A stretch of DNA of 64,000 bases, taken from NCBI GenBank assembly GCA_030267565.1, contig BRXU01000015.1:2913001-2977000 (forward strand). Direction: 5' to 3'. Both the position numbers and the translations under genes were made by a program. How positions within the stretch are numbered: the first letter of the stretch is position 1; each line of letters opens with the position of its first letter. A model generated the notes under the pieces. It had not been told where the DNA came from, ran no database searches, and was given only the letters and a program-made list of their open reading frames with translations. The stretch is from Pleodorina starrii (lineage: Eukaryota > Chlorophyta > Chlorophyceae > Chlamydomonadales > Volvocaceae). Below, one piece after another: positions 1 through 11,600 of this stretch.

Positions 1-285
1 TGGCGGGTCGCTTTTTTACCCTCCCCTTCGGCGCAACCCCCTTTTCTTGGGCTCCTTTCAGCCTGATGTGGATAATAGGAGGGTTATTGAACCATACCTC
101 TCATTGCCTTCCACACCTTCCCTCCCCGGTTCCCCGGCCGCTTCCCTACGCACCTCCCCCGCCCCTTGCCTGTTCCCTCTCTTCCCCCCCCCCTCTCATT
201 GCCGTCCCTCCACCTTCCCCCACCTCCACCTCCACCTTCCCCCCCACCTCCACCTCCCCCTTCCTCCCTCCCCCCACCCCTTCAG
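1..285 (+). other. Intron of the HEN2-like gene (left edge)
   Basis: A pyrimidine-rich intron tail ends in TTCAG directly before the exon starting at 286. No coding homology is seen in it. The upstream exons of the helicase are outside the window. Confidence 0.7.
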
Positions 286-3200
286 ATCTACACCAACGCG
301 CTGCAGTGTCTGAGCGAGGCGGACCGGCAGCTCAAGCCCATCAGCCGCATGCTGCCACTGCTCAAGAGGGGCATTGGGGTGCACCACTCGGGTGGGTGGG
401 TGGGTGAGAAGGGGGGCGGAGGGGCGGGGAGGGGCAGGGAGCGGCGGGGAGGGGAGGGGAGGGAAGGGGCCCTCCAGGGTTCAGTTATTACGGTAGTTGC
501 GGCTTGCGGGTTGGGGCTGGGTTTGGCGGCCAAGCGCAGGTCGATGGCACTTGACTGGTCGGGGCCGCGCCGCACAGACAATTCTTCCACCCCTCCCCCC
601 CCGGTGTGCCGGGTGCGCCCATTCCTTGCCTTCCCTTCCTTTTCCCCTCCCTGAGCCGGCCCCCACCCCGCTCCCTCGCATTCGCCTCCAGACTACTTTC
701 TACACCCCCTGCCTCCCTCCCCTCCCCCCTGCCTCCCTGCCTGCCTCCCTCCCACCTGCCTCCCTGCCTGCCTCCCTCCCCCCTGCCTCCCTCCCTCCCT
801 CCCGCCCCCTTCAGGCCTGTTGCCCATTCTGAAGGAGCTGATCGAGATTCTGTTCCAGGAGGGGCTGCTCAAGGTGGGTGCGGCACCTCCTGGGGGGGGG
901 GGTACCTGGGGGGGGGGGCGGTGTGTGTTTGTGTGTGTAAGGAGGGGAGGGGAGGGAACGGGGGGTAGTAAGAGATACTAGTTTTGGGTTTTGGGTGAGT
1001 GAGCAGGGGCTTGGCTGTGGGGCGGGTGGGTGGGTGAGCGAAAGGGGTATGGCTGGTGGGCCCCGAAGCCGAAAAGGCCGGAACGGTTTCTGTAAATTTG
1101 GGATACCCCGTTGACGGAATGGTTGCGCTGGTGGGGCTGCCGTAACTTGAACTGCCTCCCTCCCTCCCTGCCTCCCTCCCTGCCTCCCTCGCCGCCTCCC
1201 TTCCTGCCTCCCTCGCCGCCACCCTCCCTTCCTGCCTCCCTCGCCGCCACCCTCCCTTCCTGCCTCCCTCGCCGCCACCCTCCCTTCCTGCCTCCCTCGC
1301 CGCCACCCTCCCTTCCTGCCTCCCTCGCCGCCACCCTCCCTTCCTGCCTCCCTCGCCGCCACCCTCCCTGCCTGCCTCCCTCGCCGCCTCCCTTCCTGCC
1401 TCCCTCGCCGCCACCCTCCCTCCCTGCCTCCCTCTAGGGACCCATTGCGGGGACCATTGCTCATGTCGTCATGCACTTAATAAAGAAACCGCTTTTACCT
1501 TCCCTTCCCCCTACCCCCTCCCCCCTAACCCCTAACCCCCCCCTACCCCCCCCCTACCCCCAGGTGTTGTTCACCACTGAGACCTTCGCGATGGGCCTCA
1601 ACATGCCCGCCCGCTGTGTGGTGTTCACCGCCATGAGGAAGTGGGACGGAGAGGAGAACCGATGGATCAGCTCGGGGGAATACATTCAGGTGGGGGAGTG
1701 TGTGTGTATGTGGGTGTGGGATAGGCCAGGGCAGGGCAGGGCAGGGCAGGGCAGGGCAGGGCAGGCCAGGGCAGGGCAGGGCAGGGCAGGGCAGGGCAGG
1801 GCAGGGCAGGGCAGGGCAGGGCAGGGCAGGGCAGGGCAGGGCAGGGCAGGGCAGGGCAGGGCAGGGCAGGGCAGGGCAGGGCAGGGCAGGGCAGGGCAGG
1901 GCAGGGCAGGGCAGGGCAGGGCAGGGCAGGGCAGGGCAGGGCAGGGCAGGGCAGGGCAGGGCAGGGCAGGGCAGGGCAGGGCAGGGCAGGGCAGGGCAGG
2001 GCAGGGCAGGGCAGGGCAGGGCAGGGCAGGGCAGGGCAGGGCAGGGCAGGGCAGGGCAGGGCAGGGCAGGGCAGGGCAGGGCAGGGCAGGGCAGGGCAGG
2101 GCAGGGCAGGGCAGGGCAGGGCAGGGCAGGGCAGGGCAGGGCAGGGCAGGGCAGGGCAGGGCAGGGCAGGGCAGGGCAGGGCAGGGCAGGGCAGGGCAGG
2201 GCAGGGCAGGGCAGGGCAGGGCAGGGCAGGGCTGGGAAGGGCTGGGCAAGGCTGGGCGAGGGCTGGGCAGGGCGGGGCACGGCGGGGCGGGGCCGGGGCG
2301 GGGCGGGGCAGGGCCGGGCAGGGCGGGGCGGGGCCGGGCTGGGCAGGGCAGGGCAGGGCAGGGCAGGGCAGGGCAGGGCAGGGCAGGGCAGGGCAGGGCA
2401 GGGCAGGGCAGGGCAGGGCAGGGCAGGGCAGGGCAGGGCAGGGCAGGGCAGGGCAGGGCAGGGCAGGGCAGGGCAGGGCAGGGCAGGGCAGGGCAGGGCA
2501 GGGCAGGGCAGGGCAGGGCAGGGCAGGGCAGGGCAGGGCAGGGCAGGGCAGGGCAGGGCAGGGCAGGGCAGGGCAGGGCGGGGCAGGGCAGGGCAGGGCA
2601 GGGCAGGGCAGGGCAGGGCAGGGCAGGGCAGGGCAGGGCAGGGCGGGGCAGGGCAGGGCAGGGCAGGGCAGGGCAGGGCAGGGCAGGGCAGGGCAGGGCA
2701 GGGCGGGGCAGGGCAGGGCAGGGCAGGGCAGGGCAGGGCAGGGCAGGGCAGGGCGTGTGAGGGGCCTTGCGGGGGAGGCGGCGTGGGGGTGATCGGGGCC
2801 GGCGCTCCTACGCCGCCGAGGCTCCCGGGCAGGGGTGCCCCCGCCCCCGCCCCCGCCCCCGCACACTTGGCGCGGGCCGTCTGCCGCGGGGCCGTCTCCG
2901 TCTCCGCTGCGGTGTTTCCTTCTTAACCCCCAAACCCCGCCTCCCTCCCCCCAACACACACCCCCGTCCTCATTGTTTTATAAAGGAGCATATCACTCCC
3001 TCGCCCCACCCTTCCCGTCCGCAGATGTCGGGTCGCGCTGGTCGTCGCGGTATGGACGATCGGGGCCTGGTGGTGATGATGTTGGATGCGGAGCTGGAGG
3101 AGGGGGCGTGCAAGGGAATCATGATGGTGGGGTAATAAGAACGGCCCGGGGCGATGGTGGGGAGGCGGGGGGGGGGGAAGGGATCCAGCGGGGGCGGGCG

Positions 3201-6200
3201 GGCGGGACGTGGTTGCGTTGAGGAGGCCAGCGACCTCGTGCTTTCTGAGCCGGCCGGTCGGCCCTGGCAGCCAGCCAGACAGCCAGCTAGCTAGCCAGCC
3301 GCCTGCGGCCAATGGGAGCTCGTGTCGCGTGAGGGCGCGGCCCAGCGGCGCCATCCGGGCGGCGTGGCCGGTGCCAACCCCTCTCCCCGGTTGCCCCCCT
3401 TCTGCAGCGCGCTTTCCCCACTTCGCCCGCCACCCACCCACCTACCCACCCACCCACCCAGCACATGTTTTTTCCTCTTGGTGCCTGGTCGCAGCAACCA
3501 GCACACCAATTTCGCATTGCACCCTTACAACCCCACCCACCCTAACCCCCACCCTAACCCCCACCCACCATCCCACCCCCTCCCCCCCCCTGCCCAGGGC
3601 AAGCCCTCCCCGCTTCTGTCCTCCTTCAAGCTGACCTACTACACCATGCTCAACATGCTGAGGCGGCTGGAGGGCAGCGACACGGGCACCATGGAGTTCG
3701 TCATCCGACACTCCTTCCAACAGTTCCAGCAGGAGAGCCAGCTGCCCAAGGTAGGGAGAGGGAGAGGGAGGGAAGGGGAGGGAAGGGGAGGAGAGGGGGA
3801 GGAGAGGTGGCGGGAGGCGGGAGGGGGCTTACCTCTCAACCCCAACCCGCTACCCGCCCCCCTCCCCCTCTTCTTCCCCCCCTGGTTTCATTGTTGCAAA
3901 TTCACTCTTCTCCCCGTCCCCTACAAAGGAGCTTACCACTCCCTGATCCCCCTTCCCTCTCCCGGTAACTGCCCCGCCCCGCAGCTGGAGCGCGAGTTGT
4001 CTGAGTTGGAGTCGGAGATGGCGGCTCTGGGTCGCGAGGGCGAGGAGGCCATGGCGGCCTACCAGCGGCTGCGAATGGAGATTGCGGAGGCGGGCGGGCA
4101 GCTGCAGGCGCTGCTCACGCGGCCCGCCCACTGCCTGGCCTTCCTGCGGCCGGGGCGGCTGGTGCGGGTCAGCTCGGGCGGGATGGACTTTGGCACGGGG
4201 GTGGTGGTGTCGGTCATGCGCAGGCCGGACGCGCCGCCGCCGCCGGCGGAGGGAGGCGGCGAGGTGAGCACGGGGCCGCGCGGGGTGAGGGTGAGGGTGC
4301 GGCTGCGGGTCCGTGCGGCGATTGCCGTTACAGGATCTCTCCTGTGCCGATTTTGGAGATACCGGTACTCGTGCCTACGTGGCTTGACCTGCCTCTGGTC
4401 CCACGGCCCTACCAGCTCTCTCTACCGGGATGGGTCCCATAACCCCTTTCGTATCCGTGTAACCACCGTATCCCCATGTGGCGTGGCGTCCCTCCCTCGT
4501 TGCCCCCTTCGTGCCTCATCCATCCGTCCTAACGGGCTGCGGCTGTGGCTGTGCGCGCACCTTCGCCTGCGGAGGAAAACCGAACAAAGCTCCGCCGCCT
4601 GTTGCCGGTGGATGACCTACCACTGCTGCCTGCTGAGCGCCGTTTGTCCTCTCCTTCTCCCTTTCCTTCTCCCTCCCTCCGCTGCAACCAGGTCCAATAA
4701 CGCACCTCACTCTCAACCCCTGCTTCCAACTCGTCTCTCTGCCCCTGCCCCTCCCTCCCTCCCGCCCACCCTCCCTTCCGTGTGGCATCTTCGTTGTTAT
4801 CCCGTTCGCCAATGCCATCTCCGTCTCCGGTGCGGCATCTCGCCTCGTTATCGTTGTTATCCCAACACAGGACGTCACCCCTGCCCCTCCCTCCCTCCTT
4901 TCCTCCCTCCCTCCGGTGCGGCATCTACCTCGTTATCTACGTTGTTATCCCTCCACAGGACGACGACCGGGACGCCTACCTGGTGGACTGCATCCTGTCG
5001 CTGGAGGCGGCATCCCTGCCGCAGCAGCAGCAGCAGCAGGACGGCGGCGCAGCGGCCAGCAGCAGCAACGGCAACGGCGGCGGACCGCGTCCCGCGGCCC
5101 CCGGCTCGCCCGGCTCGGTGGCCGAGGTGGTGCCGGTGACGCTGTCCTGTCTGGCTCAGCTGCACAGCCTCCGGATCAGCTTGCCCCCGGACCTGCGGCC
5201 GGAGGAGGCGCGGAGGGGGGTCATGGTGCAGGTGGGGCGCCGGCGCGGGTGCGGGTGCGCATGTGCGGGTGCGGGTGGGTGTCTGCCCGGCGCTTCAGCG
5301 TGGGGAGCTGGGGCGTAGGGGCCGGGCACGGGGCCCGCACGGATCATTTCCCGCGGCTCCCGCAGCCGCCGTTGTCGCTTCTCCCAGTCTGTCTGCCGGG
5401 CTGGCGTCTTTCTTGCCGGGGGCCACAGCGGGCCCTCTTGCCTGCGAGAAATCCCAGCCCCGTCACTCAACCCCGTCTGCGACCGTATGAACCCACTGAC
5501 TCGGCTGTGTCCCCCCGCTTGGCCGCTCTCGCGCGGACCCGTGGGTCGTTCCTCCGCATTCCGCTTTCAGGTGGGCGAGCTGCTGAAGCGGCACGGCGAG
5601 GCGGGGCTGCCCCGACTGGATCCCATTGAGGATATGGACGTGCGGGACCCGCAGCTGCCCGAGGTAGGGTAGGGTAGGGTAGGGTAGGGTAGGGTGGGGT
5701 AGGGTAGGGTGCGTCGTAGCGATGAGTGGTCAGAAGCTTACATAATTTTGCCTTGACGGCTTACGGCCGCCGCCGCGCCCGCCCCGCGGCCGCTCCGCAA
5801 CGCTGCGGACCTGCTCGACAGCGGCCCTGCCAACCCCCGCCTGCCCTCTCCACGGGGATGGCCCCCTGCCCCTGCCCCTTTCCTTCTATCCCGTTCTCCC
5901 CTCCTCCTGACCGTTTCCGCATCCTCCCATCGCCCGGCTTGCGCGAGGCTGGTCCCATTTACAGTACAGGTATCCTTTACATGACCCGAGCCCACATTTC
6001 CCTTTTTTACTCCGTAGCCCGTATGAACTGCCGCCCCACTTACCCCCGCCTCTTCCTGGCCCACTTACCCCCGCCTCTCCCTGTTCCCCGGGTACGGTGC
6101 GCCGAACAGATCGTGGCGCGGATCGAGTCGCTCGAGTCCCAGCTGGGCCGCAACCCGGTGTTTAAGGCGGAGAAGGACGCCGCCAAGTTCGCGCCCTACC

Positions 6201-7960
6201 TGCGCCGCGCCGCGCTGGCGGCCCGCGCGGAGGAGCTGCGGGGCTCGATGCGCACCAGCCAGCTGTCCGCGTTCAAGGAGGAGGCGGCGTGCCGCACGGC
6301 GGTGCTGCGGCGACTGGGCCACATCGACGATGAGGGTGGGTGGGTGGTCGAGTGGATGGTCGAGTGGGTGGTCGAATGGGTGACTGTGTTTCGGCCGCTG
6401 CTGTGCGTGCTGCCGTGCGATGAGTTTTGGAAGATGAGCTGGAAATGGCCTCGTGGTTGGTGTATCTGGGTGGGGTGACGGGTGAGGGAGATCGATCCCG
6501 CAACTGGCAGGAACCGACGCCGCGCTGCCGCCTCGTGCCGCCTCGCCCCCTTGCGTGCGCCAGTACGCGTCCCGTGCTCGCGCGCCCCGCCCTCCCCATT
6601 CCACCAGGCGGGTGGGGTGCGCGCCTCCGCAGGCTTCCCTCCGGCCACCGCCCCTCGCGCCTTTCGTCTCCTTGTTACCGTACCTTGCGCTTCAAAACGG
6701 TGCCCTCGCTCTTGCACTGCACCCGCACCTGCACCCGCACCCTGCCTTCAGGCGTGGTGACGCTCAAGGGCCGCGCCGCTTGCGAGATCGACACCGCCGA
6801 TGAGCTGCTGGCTGCTGAGCTGCTGCTCAACGGCACCTTTTCGGAGCTGGACTCGGCGCAGCTGGTGGCGCTGGCGTCCTGCCTCATCCCCGTGGAGGCC
6901 TCAAAGGAGGACATCAAACTGACGGCGCAGATGGCGGGACCGCTGGCGCAGCTGCAGGTGCGGAGTGCCGGCCGTCCCGGGGGCGTGTGTGTGGGGGCCG
7001 GGGCCGGGGGTTATTAAAACAGCCCGGAACGAGGGAACGCAACGCAGTTACCTGGGATATTACCTGAGGATTACCTGATATGCCCGGGGAATGGCCGGGA
7101 TGCCGGCTGCTGGGGTGCTTGGTGTACTGCTGCTGATGTGACGGGCTGTGTCAAACGTGTTATCCGTGCACACAAGGAGGTGCTTTTCCTGCTGCGGAGG
7201 ATGGCCCACACGGAAAAAGGTGGCTTGTGACGTGCGCAGGGGAAGACTCGAAGCGACCCCGGCCTGCCCAGCCAGGGAGCCATCCTGGTGTGGGGAGGGG
7301 AGGCGGGGGTGGGCGGCCGGGGGCAGTGCCCTTCCCCGTCGCTGACCAATTGAGTCTGGCAGTCAGTGGCCGGAAACCCCGCCCTCCGCTTGAGTGTGCT
7401 GCCGCCGACCCCCGCCCGCATCAGGCCGCCGCCCGCCACATCGCCGAGGTGAGCCGCGAGTGCAAGCTGGACGTGGACCCGGAGGAGTACGTCGAGTCGT
7501 TCAAGCCGGCGCTCATGGACGTCATCTACAGCTGGAGCAAGGGAGCCACATTTGCGCAGGTAGGGGCTGGAGCAGGTTTGAGTGCTACGGTATCTAGCGA
7601 CACGGAGGTTTCGGAGGACGGGTGGAGTGCAGGCGACGAGATGACGCAGACCGCAGCTCCCCTGTCCTCACAACCTGCTGCCTACGGTTAGTCAATGGCT
7701 TTGCACTCTACGGACAGATACTCGGCGGGCTCCCTGAATGGACGGGTGGAACGCGGCTGCTGCGGCTGCTGCAGGTGTGTGACATGACGGACATCTTCGA
7801 GGGTTCGTTGGTGCGCGCGACGCGGCGGCTGGACGAGCTGCTAGGGCAGCTGGCGAACGCGGCCGCGGCGGTCGGCGATCACGAGCTGGCCGACAAGATT
7901 CGGGAGGCCACCAACACCATCAGGCGCGACATCATGTTCGCAGCGTCGCTCTACATCTAA
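286..7960 (+). CDS. HEN2: HEN2/MTR4-family exosome RNA helicase (3' part)
   Basis: This is a DExH-box (Ski2-like) RNA helicase that feeds RNA to the nuclear exosome. Exons read: 286-391, 815-873, 1564-1689, 3025-3126, 3598-3750, 3985-4263, 4959-5231, 5571-5663, 6110-6335, 6752-6957, 7425-7559, 7775-7960 (stop TAA). Their phases join without a break to give 647 residues. The fragment starts in RecA domain 2 (GIGVHHSG, then [10 protein letters not shown] and motif [16 protein letters not shown]). It continues with the arch/KOW insertion (Lx[15 protein letters not shown]), the winged-helix region and the C-terminal helical bundle ending FAASLYI. The C-terminal wording ([35 protein letters not shown]) is closer to remembered plant HEN2 than to MTR4 or SKI2, which suggests the NEXT-type nuclear complex. 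The Walker A and DEVH motifs and roughly 350-400 N-terminal residues lie left of the window. A Gln/Ser/Gly/Pro-rich tract is inserted in exon 7. Inference: functional gene; the HEN2-versus-MTR4 assignment needs a tree. Confidence 0.9.
714..808. repeat. CCTGCCTCC-type simple repeat in HEN2 intron
   Basis: The polypyrimidine tract just upstream of the 3' splice site at 814 is made of imperfect copies of CCTGCCTCC. It doubles as the polypyrimidine tract of the intron. Confidence 0.8.
1156..1436. repeat. 28-bp C-rich minisatellite in HEN2 intron
   Basis: A tandem array of about nine 28-bp units, each containing CCTCCCTCGCCGCCACC followed by CTCCCTTCCTG, with small unit variants at both ends. It sits in the intron between exons 815-873 and 1564-1689. 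It is open in several frames only because of its composition. Confidence 0.9.
1726..2756. repeat. (GGGCA)n pentanucleotide array, about 1 kb
   Basis: About 100 near-perfect GGGCA units (1726-2230) are followed by a degenerate middle (2230-2340) in which A is often replaced by G or T. About 80 further units run to 2756 with rare GGGCG variants. The array lies in the HEN2 intron 1690-3024. The G-rich strand is the RNA strand. All frames are open, giving spurious long ORFs on both strands. Confidence 0.97.
4777..4958 (+). repeat. Triplicated 3' splice-site segment in HEN2 intron
   Basis: Three diverged copies of a segment with core TGCGGCATCT, then CGTTATC and GTTGTTATCCC. The last two copies end in CACAGGACG. 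The final copy supplies the acceptor at 4958 used in the model. The middle copy makes an equally good acceptor at 4870, also followed by GACG. Confidence 0.85.
5664..5712 (+). repeat. (GTAGG)n array beginning at a 5' splice site
   Basis: Immediately after the exon ending at 5663 the intron starts with about nine GTAGG units, one degenerate (GTGGG). Each unit resembles the donor itself. Confidence 0.9.
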
Positions 7961-8113
7961 TTGGGGGGAAGGCGGGCGTACCTTTAAATCACGACGCAGG
8001 ATGCAATGTGGATTGACTGGAGCGCTGGCAGGGGGAGAAGCAAATTGACTGGTGGACGCAATTGTTGATCGGGTCCGAATTAGAGACTGGCGGATAGGTT
8101 GAGAGACGGCGTT

Positions 8114-8151
8114 ATAGTCGGACAAGTAACCGATAGTCGGACAAGTAACCG
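8114..8151. repeat. Perfect 19-bp tandem duplication
   Basis: Two adjacent identical 19-bp units (ATAGTCGGACAAGTAACCG) in the shared 3' region of HEN2 and SRA1. Function unknown. Confidence 0.95.
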
Positions 8152-8224
8152 TGACCTCAGTTACCCTATTCGGCTTGACCTGATACACGTTCGGGGCGAG
8201 GGTAGGGGGGCTCCTACAGAATGA

Positions 8225-8229
8225 TGTAA
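8225..8229 (+). terminator. Putative HEN2 poly(A) signal TGTAA
   Basis: TGTAA is the usual volvocine polyadenylation signal. It lies 265 bases after the HEN2 stop codon. A second TGTAA on the same strand is at 8553-8557. Confidence 0.5.
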
Positions 8230-8265
8230 TGTGAGGATTCGCTGAGGGTTGCAAAAGGCATTGCG

Positions 8266-8270
8266 TTACA
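8266..8270 (-). terminator. Putative SRA1 poly(A) signal TGTAA
   Basis: TTACA on the plus strand is TGTAA on the minus strand. It lies about 330 bases downstream of the SRA1 stop and about 40 bases from the opposing HEN2 signal. Confidence 0.45.
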
Positions 8271-8600
8271 AAAGCTTCTGCCAACGTAGGCTGCTTGGAT
8301 GCAAGCATGATAACGTAAGAGGTAGAGGATATCGGCCCGGCCGGGCGCAAGTACCACCGACGATCCTGCAACAATCCTGGCCTGACAACTCATAAATTCG
8401 TCGGCTCAAATGGATGCCAGCATGGGCAACTAAAATCTATCTGTCTGGGCAATGTAGTTTAACAACAAACAACGACCCGCGAAAACGTCAACTTCCAATC
8501 GCGAAAAACTGGTCGCCCCGTTCCGAAAGTATCAACTCCCAACCGCTTCGAATGTAAACGCCAGCCTACAAAAAATAATGTTCCTGTAGACAGCTATCCT

Positions 8601-11600
8601 TTACTCCATGTGGTTCCAATCCCCGAGGCTTGAGGCAGCGCGCGACCGGCTCTGCGCGGCGGTGCTACCCGCGATTGTGAAGAGGCCGTGCGTCCCCAGG
8701 GCAGAGCCTTCACCCCTGGGCGACTTCATAAGCACCTGAGAGGCTGCACGAATTTGCTGCAGCGGCTGCTGCTGCTGCGGCTGCTGTTGCATAGGGAGCT
8801 GCTGCGGGTGTGCGAGCGGCGGGGCCTCGGTGAGCTGCCCTGAAGTGCTCCTCCCGAAGTGGCCGGCGGGCCCAGCAACCACTCCGCGCGGCGGCAATGG
8901 TGGCCCGTTCAGCGAATTCCGATGCAGGGCGGCGGCGCTCGCTGTTGCCGAGCCCGGCTGCTGTGAGCCCGTGTTGGCCGGCGGGCGTGGCGGCGCGTTC
9001 CGTAGCATCTGCAGACAGACATGGGGGTTACCGTTGGCACTATTGGTAAACATGACTGTCATGCGCTCCACACATATATGCACATGGAACTCCTTCCACC
9101 CTCTTACCGTCTGGTTTATGCCCATTCCGGGCTGGCTCGGCGGGCGGCCCTGCGATGGCGCTTGTCCGCGGGATGCCGGTGGGCCCTGGCTCTGAGCCAT
9201 GGCCTGCAGCTGCGTCGCTGCCTGGGGCGGCGGCGCGGCAGCCGCTGCCGCCGCGCGAATGAGCAGTGCTGTTCCGGCCGCGGAGCCCTGCTGCGCCAGG
9301 GACGTCCATGGGTCAACGCTACAGGAGACGAGAGCCGGTGTGTCCAGGGCCCGAGGTTGCTGGCTCCCGGACGAGTCCGACCGGGCCGAGCGCTGGGCGG
9401 ACAGCTTGGAGACGGCAGTGCCAGCGCCAACGGTGAGCTGCACGGCGCGGTCCCAGGCCGACCGCACCAACTCAGCGCGGGCCGACCACGCCTGCAAGTG
9501 CCGAAGTGACAGGGTGGGGCACACGTAAGGATATGCGCAAAAAAAGGTGTTCATCGCAGACATATCAATGGTGGCCGACGGGCATACAGTGCGCACCTTG
9601 AGCTGCTCAAGGGTGGACTTGTCAACGGGCACCACCGAGTGACCAGGGTGAATGGAAGCCGGTGGCATCGGGGCGGTCGCAAGTTCGGCCTTCAGCTGCT
9701 CCAAGGAAACGGCCTGCTGCAGCTGGGTCATGGTGTCTCCGTGCCTGCGGGGGATGCCAAGCAGAGAGGTAAAAGCAGGGCAATCCACAGCAAAGCACAA
9801 TTCATAATGCATTTGCGGTACATCCTACGCGTCATCGCAGCCCCTTTACGACAACCCTCTGACATGTACAAAAGCGCCCGAGGCCGAATGGCCCCAGGAA
9901 CTCACAATACGCTCCCGGGTGCAATGGCTGCCCCAGCTGCGAGCTGCACAAGCGCCGCTGCCGACACGTAGACGCCGTCTCCGACGTTGGTGGTGTGAAC
10001 AACCTGCTCCTCAGGGGTCAGGCACGCGAGCTGCACCTGAACCACAGACCACAGCCGCGAAGCCGACAGGAGCGGCTCAGGCCGTGCCGACATTGGCGGC
10101 ATCAGGCACTCGTACAGCGCGCGCCAGAGCCTGCGGGACAGACGTATAAGTCACAGGTTCGCAACGGAGACCAAGCAACGCGGTGCCAGGGTTGGAAGCC
10201 ATGCGCGCACTCACCCTGGCAGACCGAAGGCTGCCGGCAACTGCTCTTGCAGCCTGTCCTGCACAAGCGATGCTGCCTGGATGGCGGACTGAGTGCCAGC
10301 CATGAGACCAGGGGGAAGCGGCTGGCCCAGGAGCAGGCCCGCGAGGCCAGCACCCCGCGGTGGCGGTGGCACAGCGAGCGACGCAGGCTTGACGATGCCC
10401 GTGCCGGTGGCAGCAGCATTGGATTCTGCGGCGAATGAAGCACGTGAAACAGGTCAGAGCTGCGTGCCGGAGGCTGACGAGTTGCGGGCATAGGCCCGAC
10501 GAGGCTGCGAACATACCTGCGGCGGCCATCGCCTTGAGTGCCGCGTGTGCCTGCTGGTCCGCCTACAAGACACAGCAACGCGTGTATGAAAAAATCATCA
10601 GCTCAGTTGAGCGTTCCATCAGCTTATTCGCCGGACCGAGGCAACAAGCACAACAAGCCGCGAAGCAACACCTTGTTGGCGTAGTTTTATTTACCTGCAG
10701 CGCTGACGCAGCGAGCGGCAGCAGATGGGGCGCCCTGTTGACGCAAAGCTCCGCCAGCACGCTGTCCGTGAGGGCCACAGCGGCCATCGTGTTTCCGAGC
10801 GCCTGTGACAACATCGACCGACAGCGTTCCAACCGTTGTGTCTCTGCAAAAGATCGGTCTCCCAGACACCCAATATCGAGAGCATGTGAACTCTTTGCCG
10901 GCATCCCGGCCTCGACTACCCAAGCATACCCAAGCAAGATCTCCCTCCCTCTCACCTGCAGGGCTCGGTGCGCCGAAACGAGAAGATCGCTGTGACCGCG
11001 TTCGCGCAACCAACGCTGCTGCAGCTGCAGGTAGCCCCACGCCCCGCCCGATTCCCGCATGCTCGGGCCCCGTGGTCCTGCCAAGCTTGTGTCGTACAGC
11101 TCATGCACACGCCGCAGCAGCGGCGCCGCATCCTGTGCATGAGCAAAGATCGCGCTTCTCGTCAAAGCACTGAAGATTGAAACAAATTCCTAGTGGCTGA
11201 AAACGGGACCGTTGTTGGGGCGAATGGTGCGGCCCGAGGCAAGGCAGATATCACATTCTCCAGGCCCACTCACCGCAAGCAGTTCGACCGCGTGCCGGCG
11301 AAGGGCAGCAACCCAGCGGCCGAGGCCTGTGAGCCCAAGCAGGCCGTGGAGGGCTTGCACGTGCGCCCGGCTGAAGAACGTCGTTGTGATATCGACGCAG
11401 CCCCGCCCGGGTCTTGCAGTGCCGGTCGCCGCGTCCATGGTGACGCCAGTCAGGGCGATGTCCGCACCGTCAGGGAAGAGCAGAGGCGCGGCGGTGTCGG
11501 CGTTCGTGGTCCCCAAAAGACCGTCCCAGATGGCCTGCGGAGTCAACAGTGTCGCGTGTCAGACGTCAGCGCGCTCGCCAAGATGAACAGAATCATGGTA

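Larger units (their letters stand above)
7961..8600. other. Intergenic gap between convergent genes
   Basis: This 640 bp between the HEN2 and SRA1 stop codons holds both 3' UTRs. It has lower GC than the exons. Apart from the two TGTAA motifs and a 19-bp tandem duplication listed separately, nothing else is recognised. Confidence 0.7.

Noticed and set aside
811..1476. Arg/Glu/Gly-rich minus-strand ORFs over the 28-bp minisatellite
   Set aside because: They are antisense to a HEN2 exon and driven by repeat composition.
1525..1560. CCCTAACCCC-like sequence resembling telomere repeats
   Set aside because: Only two imperfect units inside a polypyrimidine tract leading to a 3' splice site. Volvocine telomeres are TTTTAGGG-type and much longer.
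1471..2960. ORFs over 400 codons of GQGRA or PCPAL repeats on both strands
   Set aside because: A 5-base repeat without stop codons is open in every frame. The region is an intron between clear HEN2 exons.
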